DNA from: JAHJQZ01 sp963667595
GTDB taxonomy: Bacteria > Pseudomonadota > Alphaproteobacteria > Rhizobiales > Devosiaceae
Length of the DNA stretch: 64,000 bases
NCBI GenBank assembly: GCA_963667595.2
Contig: CAXXWD010000009.1
Coordinates: 186,001 to 250,000 of the forward strand
Direction: 5' to 3'
Below are positions 43,520 to 52,546 of the stretch, piece by piece. Both the position numbers and the translations under genes were made by a program. The notes beneath the pieces are model-generated. The model was not told the DNA's origin. It saw only the letters and a program-made list of their open reading frames with translations, and did not search any database. Position 1 is the first letter of the stretch; each line of letters begins with the position of its first letter.

Positions 43520-44506
43520 ATGATTTTTCGAAAAGTGCTGCTGGCCTGTGCCGCTTTGTCCACAATCGCCGCTTTTGCCGCGACCACGAGTGAGGCAGCC
43601 GATCAGAAGACCGTCGCACTCGTTTACGGCATCAAGGGCGATGCCTTCTACGTGACCATGGAAAAGGGCGCGCGCGCCAAGGCCGAGGAACTCGGCGTCA
43701 ACTTCCTCGCCGATGGTCCCTCGCAGTGGAATGCCGCGATCCAGACCCCGATCGTCGATGCCATGATCGCGCGCAGGGTCAATGGCCTCATCGCCGTGCC
43801 AAACGATCCCCAGGCAATGATTCCGGCTCTGCAGCGCGCCAACAACGCCGGTATTCCGATCGTCACGACCGATCAGTATATCGGTGATGGTGACTATGCG
43901 AACGGTGTGGTCACGTTCCCGCTCAGCTATGTCGCTTCGGACAATTTCGGCGGCGGCAAGCTCGCTTGCGAAACCTTGATCGACGGCCTGGGCGGCAAGG
44001 GCACGATCTACGTGCTCGTTTCAACGCCGAACGTTCCCTCTGACACGGCCCGTCGTGACGGTTGCCTTGCCGCGGTCGAGGAAGCCAGCGACGACATCGT
44101 GCTCGCCGGCGTCGACTACACCGAGAGCAACGCGGCCATCGCCACGCAGAAAACCCAGGCGGCGCTGCAGAAGAATCCCGACATCGGGGCAATCTTCGGC
44201 GGCAACCTGTTCAGTGCCCAGGGTGCTGCGGCGGCAGTGAAGACGGCCAATCTCACCGGTGCGGTCAAGATTGCCAATTTCGATGCGCCCGAACAGGCGA
44301 TCGACGATCTGCGCAACGAGGTCATCGACATCGTCATCGCCCAGCAGCCGGCCCTCATTGGCGCGACCGCAGTGCAATATATCGTCGATGCGCTCGACGG
44401 AAAGACGGCCGATATTCCGAAGAAGCTGGCGACGCCTTTCGTCATTATCACGCGTGAAAACGTTGATACGCCGGAAGCGCAGGCGGCTATCTACAAGAAC
44501 AACTAG
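43520..44506 (+). CDS. periplasmic sugar-binding protein, RbsB type
   Basis: The protein has 328 residues with a signal peptide (MIFRKVLLACAALSTIAAF, cleaved near SEA-AD). It has the periplasmic-binding-protein type I fold seen in RbsB: VALVYGIKGDAFYVTMEKGA at the start, NGLIAVPNDPQAM, IPIVTTDQYIGDGDY and GAIFGGNLFSAQG. A strong GGGAGGA site lies 5 bases upstream of the ATG. It delivers the sugar to the permease and ATPase that follow. Specificity cannot be read from the sequence. Confidence 0.93.
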   Translation: MIFRKVLLACAALSTIAAFAATTSEAADQKTVALVYGIKGDAFYVTMEKGARAKAEELGVNFLADGPSQWNAAIQTPIVDAMIARRVNGLIAVPNDPQAMIPALQRANNAGIPIVTTDQYIGDGDYANGVVTFPLSYVASDNFGGGKLACETLIDGLGGKGTIYVLVSTPNVPSDTARRDGCLAAVEEASDDIVLAGVDYTESNAAIATQKTQAALQKNPDIGAIFGGNLFSAQGAAAAVKTANLTGAVKIANFDAPEQAIDDLRNEVIDIVIAQQPALIGATAVQYIVDALDGKTADIPKKLATPFVIITRENVDTPEAQAAIYKNN

Positions 44507-44548
44507 GATATTCCTGTCGGATACTCGAACTTAAAAAAAGAGAGAAAA

Positions 44549-45637
44549 ATGACGACGGAAACATCAAAGGGTGTGGGTGGCGATACTGTCGCCCCCACGA
44601 CGTGGGTTAACCTGTTCAAGTTGATGAGTCGCTATTCTGCGTGGATATTCCTCGCGGTTCTCATCGCATTCTTCAGCGTGACCACACCGCATTTCCTAGA
44701 TCTCTTCAACTTCCAGGCCATGGGCGCCAACATGGCAATCATATTGGTGCTCGCCCTTGGACAGACTTTCGTCATTATCACGGGTGGCATCGACCTGTCC
44801 GTCGGCTTCGTGATGGGCCTGGCGACGATCGTGATTTCGCTGATCATGCGTTCCATGATCGGCTATCCGCTGCCCGTGGCGCTTCTCGCAGGTGCGGCCG
44901 GCGGACTCAGCATTGGTCTGCTGGCCGGTATATTCAACGGTTTCCTCGTTGCGCATCTGGGCATCGTGCCTTTCATCGCCACGTTGGGCACCTATGGCAT
45001 CGCGCAGGGTATCGCCTATGTGCTTTCCGGCGGCCCGCCGGTCAGTATCCCGCTTCCCGGGCTGGGCGAGCTTGGCAATGGCTATGTCGCCTATTGGCAC
45101 GATACATTCGGGTTCAGCCTGTTCACAATGCCGAATGGCATCCCCGTGAAGGAGATCCGGAACGTTCAGGGCTACATCCCGCTCCAGTTCCTTTATGCCA
45201 TCGTCCTTACCGTTTTCTGTGGCTGGCTGCTCGCCTACACCAAGTTCGGCCGTTACGTTTATGCCATTGGCGGCAACTCGAAAGCGGCCCTGCGCGCCGG
45301 CATTTCGGTCAAGCGCAACCTCATCAAGATCTACGCTCTTTCGGGAGTCATGGCGGCGTTTGCCGGTCTGCTCTACGTGATGCGCTACACCGGCGGTGTC
45401 GCTGACTCGGGTGATGCGTTGCTGCTTTCCTCCATCGCGGCAATCGCCATCGGCGGCGCCTCGCTTCTCGGAGGCGAAGGGCGGATCAGCGGTACGCTGG
45501 TCGGCGCCATGATCATCGCCGTCATTCAGAACGGGCTTGTTCTCTACGGTATCGATCCGTTCTGGCAATACACCGCCGTCGGCGTGGTGATCATTCTGGC
45601 CGTTCTCTCTGACAGAGCAAAAGCGAGGATTGAGTGA
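44549..45637 (+). CDS. sugar ABC transporter permease, RbsC type
   Basis: The protein has 362 residues with about ten hydrophobic helices. Family motifs are visible: LALGQTFVIITGGIDLSVG, GIFNGFLVAHLGIVPFIATLG, and GGNSKAALRAGISV, then ISGTLVGAMIIAVIQNGL. It probably forms a homodimer channel. Its stop overlaps the ATPase start (TGATG at 45635-45639). Confidence 0.94.
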   Translation: MTTETSKGVGGDTVAPTTWVNLFKLMSRYSAWIFLAVLIAFFSVTTPHFLDLFNFQAMGANMAIILVLALGQTFVIITGGIDLSVGFVMGLATIVISLIMRSMIGYPLPVALLAGAAGGLSIGLLAGIFNGFLVAHLGIVPFIATLGTYGIAQGIAYVLSGGPPVSIPLPGLGELGNGYVAYWHDTFGFSLFTMPNGIPVKEIRNVQGYIPLQFLYAIVLTVFCGWLLAYTKFGRYVYAIGGNSKAALRAGISVKRNLIKIYALSGVMAAFAGLLYVMRYTGGVADSGDALLLSSIAAIAIGGASLLGGEGRISGTLVGAMIIAVIQNGLVLYGIDPFWQYTAVGVVIILAVLSDRAKARIE

Positions 45638-46395
45638 TGGGCGAGGCAAAAAACTCCGCAATGCCGGTTCTGTCCTGTCGTGGAGTGGTCAAGCGTTTCG
45701 GCGGCGTCCTGGCCGTCAACAAGGTGGATTTCGACCTTAATCCCGGCGAGGTGCTGGCGCTGGTCGGCGACAATGGCGCCGGCAAATCGACACTGATCCA
45801 GGTTGTATCTGGTGTGTACCGTTGCGATGACGGCGAGATTTACCTGGAAGGAGAACGCCAGGATTTCACGACGCCGGAAGATGCGCGCCGCGCCGGCATC
45901 GAGACGATCTATCAGGATCTTGCGCTGTGCGACAATCTCACGGCCGCGAACAACATTTTCCTCGGTCGCGAGATTCCCAAGCGTCGTTTCGGTTTCTTTC
46001 CCGGCATCAACGAAGCCGAGATGCGCGAAAAGGCGCGGGATGTGCTCGACGAACTGCACATCCGCATTTCGGAACCCGGAGCGCCGGTGAGCAAGCTTTC
46101 CGGCGGTCAACGCCAGGCGGTGGCGATCTCGCGCGCCGTATTCTGGCAGGCGCGTGTCATGATCATGGACGAGCCGACCGCCGCGCTTGGCGTGCCCGAA
46201 CAACGCAAGGTCATAGACCTTATTCGCACGCTCAAGGCGCGCGGCACGCCGGTCATCCTCATCAGCCACAACATGCAGGATGTCTTCGAAATCTCGGACC
46301 GGATCTGTGTGATGCGGCGCGGTCAGAACGTTGGCGAGTTTGTGACCGCCAAGACCGATTCAAAAGAGATCGTCCGCACCATGATCGGCGGATAG
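45637..46395 (+). CDS. sugar ABC transporter ATPase, single-domain
   Basis: The gene encodes 252 residues from the ATG at 45637, with GAGG 7 bases upstream. Walker A is GDNGAGKST, the signature LSGGQRQAVAISRA, Walker B VMIMDEPTAALG, and the H-loop LISHNM. RbsA proteins usually have two fused ATPase domains (about 500 residues); this one has a single domain, as in FrcA-type rhizobial importers, and would work as a homodimer. It energises the RbsC-type permease. Confidence 0.93.
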   Translation: MGEAKNSAMPVLSCRGVVKRFGGVLAVNKVDFDLNPGEVLALVGDNGAGKSTLIQVVSGVYRCDDGEIYLEGERQDFTTPEDARRAGIETIYQDLALCDNLTAANNIFLGREIPKRRFGFFPGINEAEMREKARDVLDELHIRISEPGAPVSKLSGGQRQAVAISRAVFWQARVMIMDEPTAALGVPEQRKVIDLIRTLKARGTPVILISHNMQDVFEISDRICVMRRGQNVGEFVTAKTDSKEIVRTMIGG

Positions 46396-46414
46396 GAACC
46401 TGGGACGTATATCG

Positions 46415-47341
46415 ATGACGAAATTCACAACCGCGGAATTGCGCGGTTATCAACAAGTATGCAATGCCGACGGCGCCATGGTAGCGATCGCCAGCGACCA
46501 ACGTGGTGCGATGCGCGCCGTGCTGGCCACAGATCCGGCCGAAAGGGCCTCGATCAGCGATGACGATCTCGGCCGGGTGAAATCGGATATCGTCCGATAC
46601 CTGGCGAGCCAGGCCTCGGCAGTCCTGCTCGATCCGGTGTGCGCTTTTCCGGGCGTCGTTCGCAATGGGACGCTGCCGCGCGATGTGGCGTTGCTCGTCG
46701 GTCTGGATGCGTCCGGCTACGACACGGATGCGTCCGGCTACAGGATGTCGCGTCTGATCAAGGGCGTGGGGGCGCGCCAGGTACGCGAACTTGGCGGTAC
46801 GGCCGGCAAGATCATGGTCTATCTCCGCGCCGACCGACCGGAAGCGAACCGGCACAACATTGACATTCTCAAGCATTGCGTGACGGATTTCGCTCAGGAA
46901 GACGTGCTTCTGATCGTCGAATTCCTGACCTATTCTCTCGATGGCGAAGACGACGCAACCTATGCTGCGAAGATGCCGGAACTGGTGGAGGGCGGTGTGC
47001 GCATTGCGCTCGAATGCGGGGCCAAGGTTCTCAAGGTGCCATTTCCGGGAACCGCCCGGTCCTGCGCGACCATAACCGAGATGACGGGCAATGTGCCCTG
47101 GACGATCCTGTCGGCCGGTGTCGATCACAAGACATTTCTCGAACAGGTCAGGATCGCCGTCAGCAACGGGGCTTCGGGCGTCATTGCCGGACGCGCGTTG
47201 TGGAAGGACTGCATCTCTCTCGACAGCGCCGTCACCCGCGATCGGCTGACCAACCTTGCCGTACCGCGTTTGAAGGAGATCTACGGCGTGCTCCATGAGT
47301 GCTGGCAGCCCCGTGCCAACCTAACTGCTGAAACGGTGTGA
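46415..47341 (+). CDS. class I aldolase of the LacD/YihT family
   Basis: The protein has 308 residues. It resembles tagatose-1,6-bisphosphate aldolase LacD and sulfofructose-1-phosphate aldolase YihT: AMVAIASDQRGAMR near the start, the probable Schiff-base Lys207 in AKVLKVPFPG, and PWTILSAGVDHKTFLEQV then GASGVIAGRALW near the end. It would cleave a ketose phosphate to a triose phosphate and an aldehyde. No sulfoquinovose-specific genes accompany it, so a sulfo-sugar substrate is unlikely. It lies 19 bp after the importer genes and 3 bp before the ROK kinase gene. Confidence 0.85.
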   Translation: MTKFTTAELRGYQQVCNADGAMVAIASDQRGAMRAVLATDPAERASISDDDLGRVKSDIVRYLASQASAVLLDPVCAFPGVVRNGTLPRDVALLVGLDASGYDTDASGYRMSRLIKGVGARQVRELGGTAGKIMVYLRADRPEANRHNIDILKHCVTDFAQEDVLLIVEFLTYSLDGEDDATYAAKMPELVEGGVRIALECGAKVLKVPFPGTARSCATITEMTGNVPWTILSAGVDHKTFLEQVRIAVSNGASGVIAGRALWKDCISLDSAVTRDRLTNLAVPRLKEIYGVLHECWQPRANLTAETV

Positions 47342-47344
47342 ACG

Positions 47345-48220
47345 ATGGACGCGATCGGCGTCGATGTTGGTGGAACCAATCTCAGAGTTGCCCGTGTCGG
47401 CCAGGATGGAACCATTCTCGAGCAACGCTCCGAACGCACATGTGGTGATCCGGATGCCGCTCTTGCAGTGTTGCTCGGTCTGATCCGTGAGATGGACAAA
47501 TCCTCGGTCGCAGGAATTGGCGTCGGTCTGCCGGGCCGCGTGGATGTCGCGGCACGCAAGGTTTGCTCCGGAGGCTATATCGACTTCTCCCGCGTCGACG
47601 TTGCCGCGACGCTGGAGCGCGAGATCGGTAAACCCGTGTTTATCGACACGGATGCCAATCTCGCGCTCCTGGCGGAATGGCGCTTCGGTGCGGCCAGAGG
47701 AATCGACAATGTCGTGCTGATGACCATCGGCACCGGCATCGGCGGGGCGGCCCTTCTCGGCGGCCGGCTGCTTCGCGGCCGCTGTTGTGGCGCGCAGCTC
47801 GGACACACAACCGTCGTGGCGAATGGTCAGGTCTGCAATTGTGGCCGAACCGGCTGTGTCGAGACGACGAGTTCGGGCACCGCACTCAACAGGCTGATCG
47901 CGGAGGCGGGCCTGCCGGCAAAGACCCGGGTCGAAGACGTGTTCGCCGATGCCGAGCATGGCAAGACCGACACCATCGATCTGCTGAGGGCCTGGGTTCT
48001 GCCTTTGCGTTCGGCGATCGACAGTATCGTCGCCGTCCTCGATCCAGAACGCGTCGTGCTCGGCGGCGGACTTGGCTGGGCTGCCATCAAGGCGCTATGC
48101 TACGCGCCGGCGATCTCGCCCTGGTTCCAGGCGCCGGTGGTCGCAGCCGAACTGGGCGACACTGCCGGTGTTATCGGCGGCGCCTGGGCGGCCTTGAATC
48201 CGGCAGTGGTGGCACCATGA
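47345..48220 (+). CDS. ROK family sugar kinase
   Basis: The protein has 291 residues. The ATP motif is GVDVGGTNLRVA, the catalytic Asp lies in IDTDANLALLAEW, and the zinc-binding ROK signature is CNCGRTGCVE. GTGIGGAALL is also typical. It should phosphorylate the imported sugar at the 6-position. The stop overlaps the next start (ATGA at 48217-48220). It is called a kinase and not a repressor because no N-terminal helix-turn-helix is present. Confidence 0.92.
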   Translation: MDAIGVDVGGTNLRVARVGQDGTILEQRSERTCGDPDAALAVLLGLIREMDKSSVAGIGVGLPGRVDVAARKVCSGGYIDFSRVDVAATLEREIGKPVFIDTDANLALLAEWRFGAARGIDNVVLMTIGTGIGGAALLGGRLLRGRCCGAQLGHTTVVANGQVCNCGRTGCVETTSSGTALNRLIAEAGLPAKTRVEDVFADAEHGKTDTIDLLRAWVLPLRSAIDSIVAVLDPERVVLGGGLGWAAIKALCYAPAISPWFQAPVVAAELGDTAGVIGGAWAALNPAVVAP

Positions 48221-48756
48221 AACGTGCGGTACTTGTCAATGGCGTGCCCGCAAGCGGCAAGACCACGGTTGCGTGTGCTTTGCGCGACAGGAGTGGCTGG
48301 CCGCTCTTTGCGCTCGACACGATCAAGGCACCCTTCTTCGATGAGATCGGAGCCGTGGATCGCAACTTCAACCGCAAGCTCGGGCGGGCGGCCTATGCGG
48401 CCATTTTCGACACGATCGCCGGTTTTCCTGATCCGTGCACGGTCATCGTTGAGGCCTGGTTCGGCTTTCAGCCACCAGACGTCCTGAAAGCACACCTGAT
48501 GCGTGCCGGGATTGGCGAAACCATGCAGCTCTGGTGCCATGCACCGCCAGACATTATCGGCAAGCGCTATGGAGCACGTGTTCCAATGCGGTCACCACAG
48601 CATCCAGGGCTGGAGTATGTGCCGGAGCTGGTTGAGCTTGCGGGACGTGCGGAACCGATGGCCGGTTATCCGGTTTTTATGGTGGATACGACCAAGCCGC
48701 TTGACGTTGCAGCGATCCTCGACACGTTCCGCCGCTCCGGCTTTCCGCTTGCTTGA
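48217..48756 (+). CDS. P-loop small-molecule kinase or AAA family ATPase
   Basis: The protein has 179 residues with a P-loop GVPASGKTT at positions 9-17 and a fold like gluconokinase or chloramphenicol phosphotransferase-type kinases (FALDTIKAPFF, VIVEAWFGF, RYGARVPMRSPQHPG). It probably phosphorylates a small molecule. It is the second phosphotransferase in this operon, so it may act on a pathway intermediate, for example a 1-phosphorylation before aldol cleavage. The substrate is unknown. Confidence 0.78.
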   Translation: MKRAVLVNGVPASGKTTVACALRDRSGWPLFALDTIKAPFFDEIGAVDRNFNRKLGRAAYAAIFDTIAGFPDPCTVIVEAWFGFQPPDVLKAHLMRAGIGETMQLWCHAPPDIIGKRYGARVPMRSPQHPGLEYVPELVELAGRAEPMAGYPVFMVDTTKPLDVAAILDTFRRSGFPLA

Positions 48757-48774
48757 CACCTCGGAGTTTTCTCG

Positions 48775-49806
48775 ATGACAAACGGATCAGGCATCGTGCT
48801 TTCAGATGAGGAACGGGACGGGACCGCGACCACGGTTTTGCGCAATGCGCGGCGCGATCACCCGGACAATCCCGGCATTGCGTTCGATGCCGAGCCCGTG
48901 ACCAGTGTGCGTGCAAATCTGTGTGCGGTTGAACGCCGGGCGGCAACACTGCCGACACGGCGGGTGGTGAAGAAGGATTATCAGGCGGCCTGGCTGGTGC
49001 GGGCCCTGCAATGCATCGACCTCACCACACTTTCCGGCGATGACACCGAGGGACGGGTCCGGCGGCTCTGCGCCAAGGCACGCCAACCGCTGAGACCGGA
49101 CATCATCGAGGGTCTGGGGCTCGGCGACCATCGGATCACCACCGGCGCCGTCTGCGTTTATCACCGCTTCGTGGCCACAGCGAAGAAGGCGCTGGACGGG
49201 TCCGGTATTCCTGTGGCGGCTGTCTCGACGGCGTTTCCGGCAGGACTGGCACCGTTCGAGACGCGGCTGGCGGAAATCAGGGCATCGGTTGCCGACGGCG
49301 CCGACGAAATCGATATCGTGATCACCCGCGAACATGTGCTCACGGGCAATTGGCAGGCTCTTTACGACGAGGTGAAGGCCTTCAGGCAAGCCTGCGGGTC
49401 GGCGCATATGAAGACGATCCTCGGCACGGGCGACCTCAAGACCCTGCGTAATGTTGGACGCGCTTCACTGGTGGCGATGATGGCCGGCACGGATTTCATC
49501 AAGACGTCGACCGGCAAGGAGGGCGTCAACGCCACCTTGCCAGTGGCACTGACGATGGTGCGCGCCATCCGCACCTATCGCGAGATGACTGGCTACATCG
49601 TCGGCTTCAAGCCGGCCGGCGGCATTTCGACAGCCAAGGACATGATGAATTTCCAGTTTGTCATGAAAGAGGAACTCGGCAACATGTGGCTGCAGCCGGG
49701 GCTGTTCCGTATCGGCGCCTCCTCGCTTCTGGCCGATATCGAGCGCCAGCTCGAACATCATGTCACCGGCCGCTACGCCTCGTTCGATCATCACGCGCTG
49801 GCATAA
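48775..49806 (+). CDS. deoC: deoxyribose-phosphate aldolase (DeoC)
   Basis: The protein has 343 residues, longer than E. coli DeoC (259) because of an N-terminal extension of about 70 residues seen in many actinobacterial and alphaproteobacterial forms. The Schiff-base Lys243 lies in DFIKTSTGK and the second key Lys279 in VGFKPAGGI; the Asp motif is DEIDIVI. It cleaves 2-deoxyribose-5-phosphate to acetaldehyde and glyceraldehyde-3-phosphate. The aldehyde dehydrogenase gene 16 bp downstream would oxidise the acetaldehyde. GGAG lies 10 bases upstream of the ATG. Confidence 0.94.
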   Translation: MTNGSGIVLSDEERDGTATTVLRNARRDHPDNPGIAFDAEPVTSVRANLCAVERRAATLPTRRVVKKDYQAAWLVRALQCIDLTTLSGDDTEGRVRRLCAKARQPLRPDIIEGLGLGDHRITTGAVCVYHRFVATAKKALDGSGIPVAAVSTAFPAGLAPFETRLAEIRASVADGADEIDIVITREHVLTGNWQALYDEVKAFRQACGSAHMKTILGTGDLKTLRNVGRASLVAMMAGTDFIKTSTGKEGVNATLPVALTMVRAIRTYREMTGYIVGFKPAGGISTAKDMMNFQFVMKEELGNMWLQPGLFRIGASSLLADIERQLEHHVTGRYASFDHHALA

Positions 49807-49822
49807 AAGAGGAACAAGAGCC

Positions 49823-52204
49823 ATGTCGATCGCTGAAATCCTCGAGACAATGGATTATGGCCCGGCGCCGGAAAGCGACACAGAAGCGCGCGACTGGATT
49901 GCCAGGCATGCCGAAGGCGCCGGGTTGTTCATCAACGGTGCCTGGGTGGCGCCGGATTCGGGTGAATGGCTGGAAACCCACGACCCCTCCACTGGAGAGC
50001 TTCTTATGCGGATCGCGCGCGGCGGCGAGAGCGATGTGGATACGGCGGTCGCGGCGGCACGCAAGGCGCAGCCCGGCTGGGCGCATCTTCCCGGCCACGA
50101 ACGCGCGAAATATCTTTACGCCATTGCCCGGCTGATCCAGCGCCACAGCAGGCTGTTCGCCGTGCTCGAAGCCCTGGACAACGGTAAGCCGATCCGCGAG
50201 ACGCGCGATATCGACATTCCGCTGGTGGCGCGACACTTCTACTATCACGCTGGCTGGGCGGAGCTGATGGACACCGAGCTGTCCGATCGCATCGCCGTGG
50301 GCGTGTGCGGCCAGATCATCCCGTGGAATTTTCCGCTGCTGATGGCGGCCTGGAAAATCGCACCGGCGATCGCGCTGGGCAACACCTGCATTCTCAAACC
50401 GGCGCGGTTCACGCCGCTGTCGGCGCTGCTTTTTGCCGAGATATGCGCGACGGCCGGACTGCCCAAGGGGGTGGTCAATGTGGTGACCGGAAACAACGCC
50501 ACTGGCGAGATGATCGTCAAGCATCCCGGCATCGACAAGATCGCCTTCACCGGCTCGACAGGCGTTGGCCGCAGGATTCGTGAGCTGACTGCCGGTTCGG
50601 GCAAGTCCCTGACACTGGAACTCGGCGGCAAGTCGCCCTTCATCGTCTTTGACGATGCCGATCTTGATTCGGCCATCGAAGGCGTCGTCGACGCCATCTG
50701 GTTCAATCAGGGCCAGGTGTGTTGCGCCGGTTCGCGCCTTCTGGTGCAGGAGGGCATTCGCGACGCCTTCATCGCCAAACTGAAGGCACGGATGGAGACG
50801 CTACGTGTCGGGCCGCCGCTCGACAAGGCCATCGATATGGGCGCCATCGTCTCCAGGGAGCAGCTCGAAAGCATCGGCGATCTCGTCAAACAAGGCGTGG
50901 CGGAGGGGGCCGAGATCTTCCAGACGAGCGCGCCGCTTCCAACGACCGGCTGCTATTTTCCGCCGACGCTTTTGACCAATGTCGAACCCGCTTCAACCGT
51001 GGCGCGGGTGGAGATTTTCGGGCCGGTCGTGGTCGAGATGAGCTTTCGCACTCCGGATGAAGCGGTGCAGCTTGCCAACAACACCGAATACGGGCTCGCT
51101 GCCAGCGTCTGGTCGGAATCGATCAATCTGGCACTCGATATCTCATCCAAACTGAAATGCGGTGTGGTCTGGGTGAATGCCACCAACATGTTCGATGCGT
51201 CAGCCGGTTTCGGCGGCTACAAGGAATCGGGCTATGGTCGCGAAGGCGGACGCGAGGGCATTGCCGCCTACACCAAGCCACGCTGGACGAAAAACGCAAA
51301 GCCCTTGGTCGAGAAGGCGCCGACAAGGATCGGAACGGGGCTTGAACAGATTGCTGGCGGCATAGATCGCACGGCCAAGATGTATATTGGCGGCAAACAG
51401 GTTCGACCCGATGGCGGGTATTCCCGTGGCGTTGCAACGCCGACTGGCAAGCTCATCGGCGATGTAGGCGAGGGCAATCGCAAGGACATCCGCAACGCGG
51501 TCGAAGCGGCGCGCAAGAGCATGCCGAAATGGGCGGCAGCCTCACAGCATAATCGAGCGCAGATTCTTTACTATATTGCGGAAAACCTCGATGCGCGGGC
51601 GGCGGAATTCGCCCAGCGGCTGGGAATTTTGCGCGGCGTCGAGAGCGCCAAGACACGCCAGGAGGTCGATTGCAGCGTAGGGCGCCTGTTCCAGTGGGGC
51701 GCCTGGGCCGATAAATACGAAGGAGCAGTGCATCGTCCGCCCTTCCGTGGTCTGGCGCTCGCCCTGAACGAGCCGGTGGGGGTCATTGGTATCAGCTGCC
51801 CGGAAGAGCCGGGGCTTCTCGCTTTCGTCTCGCTGATGGGCGCGGCGATCGCTGCGGGCAATGCCGTGGTCATGCTGCCCTCGGAAACACAGGCGCTGAT
51901 CGCCACCGATCTCTATCAGGTGATCGATACGTCCGACGTGCCGGACGGCGTGGTCAACATCGTGACCGGTGACAAACACGCGTTGGCGCTGGAACTGGCC
52001 AGACACGATGCGGTCGACGCGCTCTGGTATTTCGGCAATCAGGATGGGGCAGGCGCATTGGAAAAGGCGTCCGCCGGAAATATCAAGCAGACTTGGTGCG
52101 AAACATTGGTGCGAAACTGGAAGGATCCGGCCATCGGTGGCGGGCGCGATATCCTGATGCACGCCACTCAGGTCAAGAACATCTGGGTCCCTTACGGGGA
52201 ATAG
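49823..52204 (+). CDS. two-domain aldehyde dehydrogenase, ALDH16-like
   Basis: The gene encodes 793 residues from the ATG at 49823, with GAGGAA 8 bases upstream. The N-terminal ALDH domain (about 1-490) is complete: Asn169 (PWNFP), Lys192, Glu266 (LELGGK) and catalytic Cys300 (GQVCCAGS). A second ALDH-like domain (about 510-793) starts at MYIGGKQVRPDGGYSRGV and has SCPEEPGLLAF and VVNIVTGDKHALAL, but I see no catalytic Cys or Glu, so it is a pseudo-enzyme domain. This active-plus-inactive layout is the ALDH16 class. It probably oxidises the aldehyde released by the aldolases. It is the last gene of the operon. Confidence 0.9.
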   Translation: MSIAEILETMDYGPAPESDTEARDWIARHAEGAGLFINGAWVAPDSGEWLETHDPSTGELLMRIARGGESDVDTAVAAARKAQPGWAHLPGHERAKYLYAIARLIQRHSRLFAVLEALDNGKPIRETRDIDIPLVARHFYYHAGWAELMDTELSDRIAVGVCGQIIPWNFPLLMAAWKIAPAIALGNTCILKPARFTPLSALLFAEICATAGLPKGVVNVVTGNNATGEMIVKHPGIDKIAFTGSTGVGRRIRELTAGSGKSLTLELGGKSPFIVFDDADLDSAIEGVVDAIWFNQGQVCCAGSRLLVQEGIRDAFIAKLKARMETLRVGPPLDKAIDMGAIVSREQLESIGDLVKQGVAEGAEIFQTSAPLPTTGCYFPPTLLTNVEPASTVARVEIFGPVVVEMSFRTPDEAVQLANNTEYGLAASVWSESINLALDISSKLKCGVVWVNATNMFDASAGFGGYKESGYGREGGREGIAAYTKPRWTKNAKPLVEKAPTRIGTGLEQIAGGIDRTAKMYIGGKQVRPDGGYSRGVATPTGKLIGDVGEGNRKDIRNAVEAARKSMPKWAAASQHNRAQILYYIAENLDARAAEFAQRLGILRGVESAKTRQEVDCSVGRLFQWGAWADKYEGAVHRPPFRGLALALNEPVGVIGISCPEEPGLLAFVSLMGAAIAAGNAVVMLPSETQALIATDLYQVIDTSDVPDGVVNIVTGDKHALALELARHDAVDALWYFGNQDGAGALEKASAGNIKQTWCETLVRNWKDPAIGGGRDILMHATQVKNIWVPYGE

Positions 52205-52540
52205 GGGGTTTTTAGGCCTGACGACCCCTGAAACCCGTCACGGCGACCGGCGATCAATTTCGATGATGCTCAAGGACATCAGGCGAAAAAGTGGACGTGT
52301 GCTTTCTCGCAAATGCAGATGCGAACACTAAAAAAAGATGAGCGCATCAGACGACATCGTGCGTTTTTTTCACCAAACCACCGCGGCCATCAAGAAAGAA
52401 AGCCTCGTGCTTTGGTGCAACCAAAGCGCCTGATGATCTCGAACAGATCACGCATTGGCTAAATCGTGTGATCTGCTCCAAGTTCTTGTTTTATCGCATT
52501 TCCGAACGGTGAACCGGTGTCCACTTCACCTGGAAATGAT
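52205..52540. other. intergenic region between two convergent sugar loci
   Basis: No gene is seen in these 336 bp between the convergent ALDH and ATPase genes. A copy of the dispersed palindromic repeat fills the right third. No clear rho-independent terminator is visible after the ALDH gene. Confidence 0.55.
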
Positions 52541-52546
52541 CTAGAG
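52444..52546 (+). repeat. dispersed intergenic palindromic repeat, copy C
   Basis: This copy has both modules: CAGATCACG ... GTGTGATCTG, then GCATTTCCGAACGG, GAACCGGTGTCCAC and TGGAAATGATCTAGAG. It matches copy A (4271-4366) in order and orientation. Its last bases overlap the stop codon of the ATPase gene (52541-52543), so the repeat supplies that stop. Confidence 0.72.

Noticed and set aside
46415..47341. Sulfoquinovose catabolism, from the YihT-like aldolase
   Set aside because: No sulfoquinovosidase, SQ isomerase or sulfolactaldehyde enzyme accompanies it; DeoC and ALDH neighbours point elsewhere.
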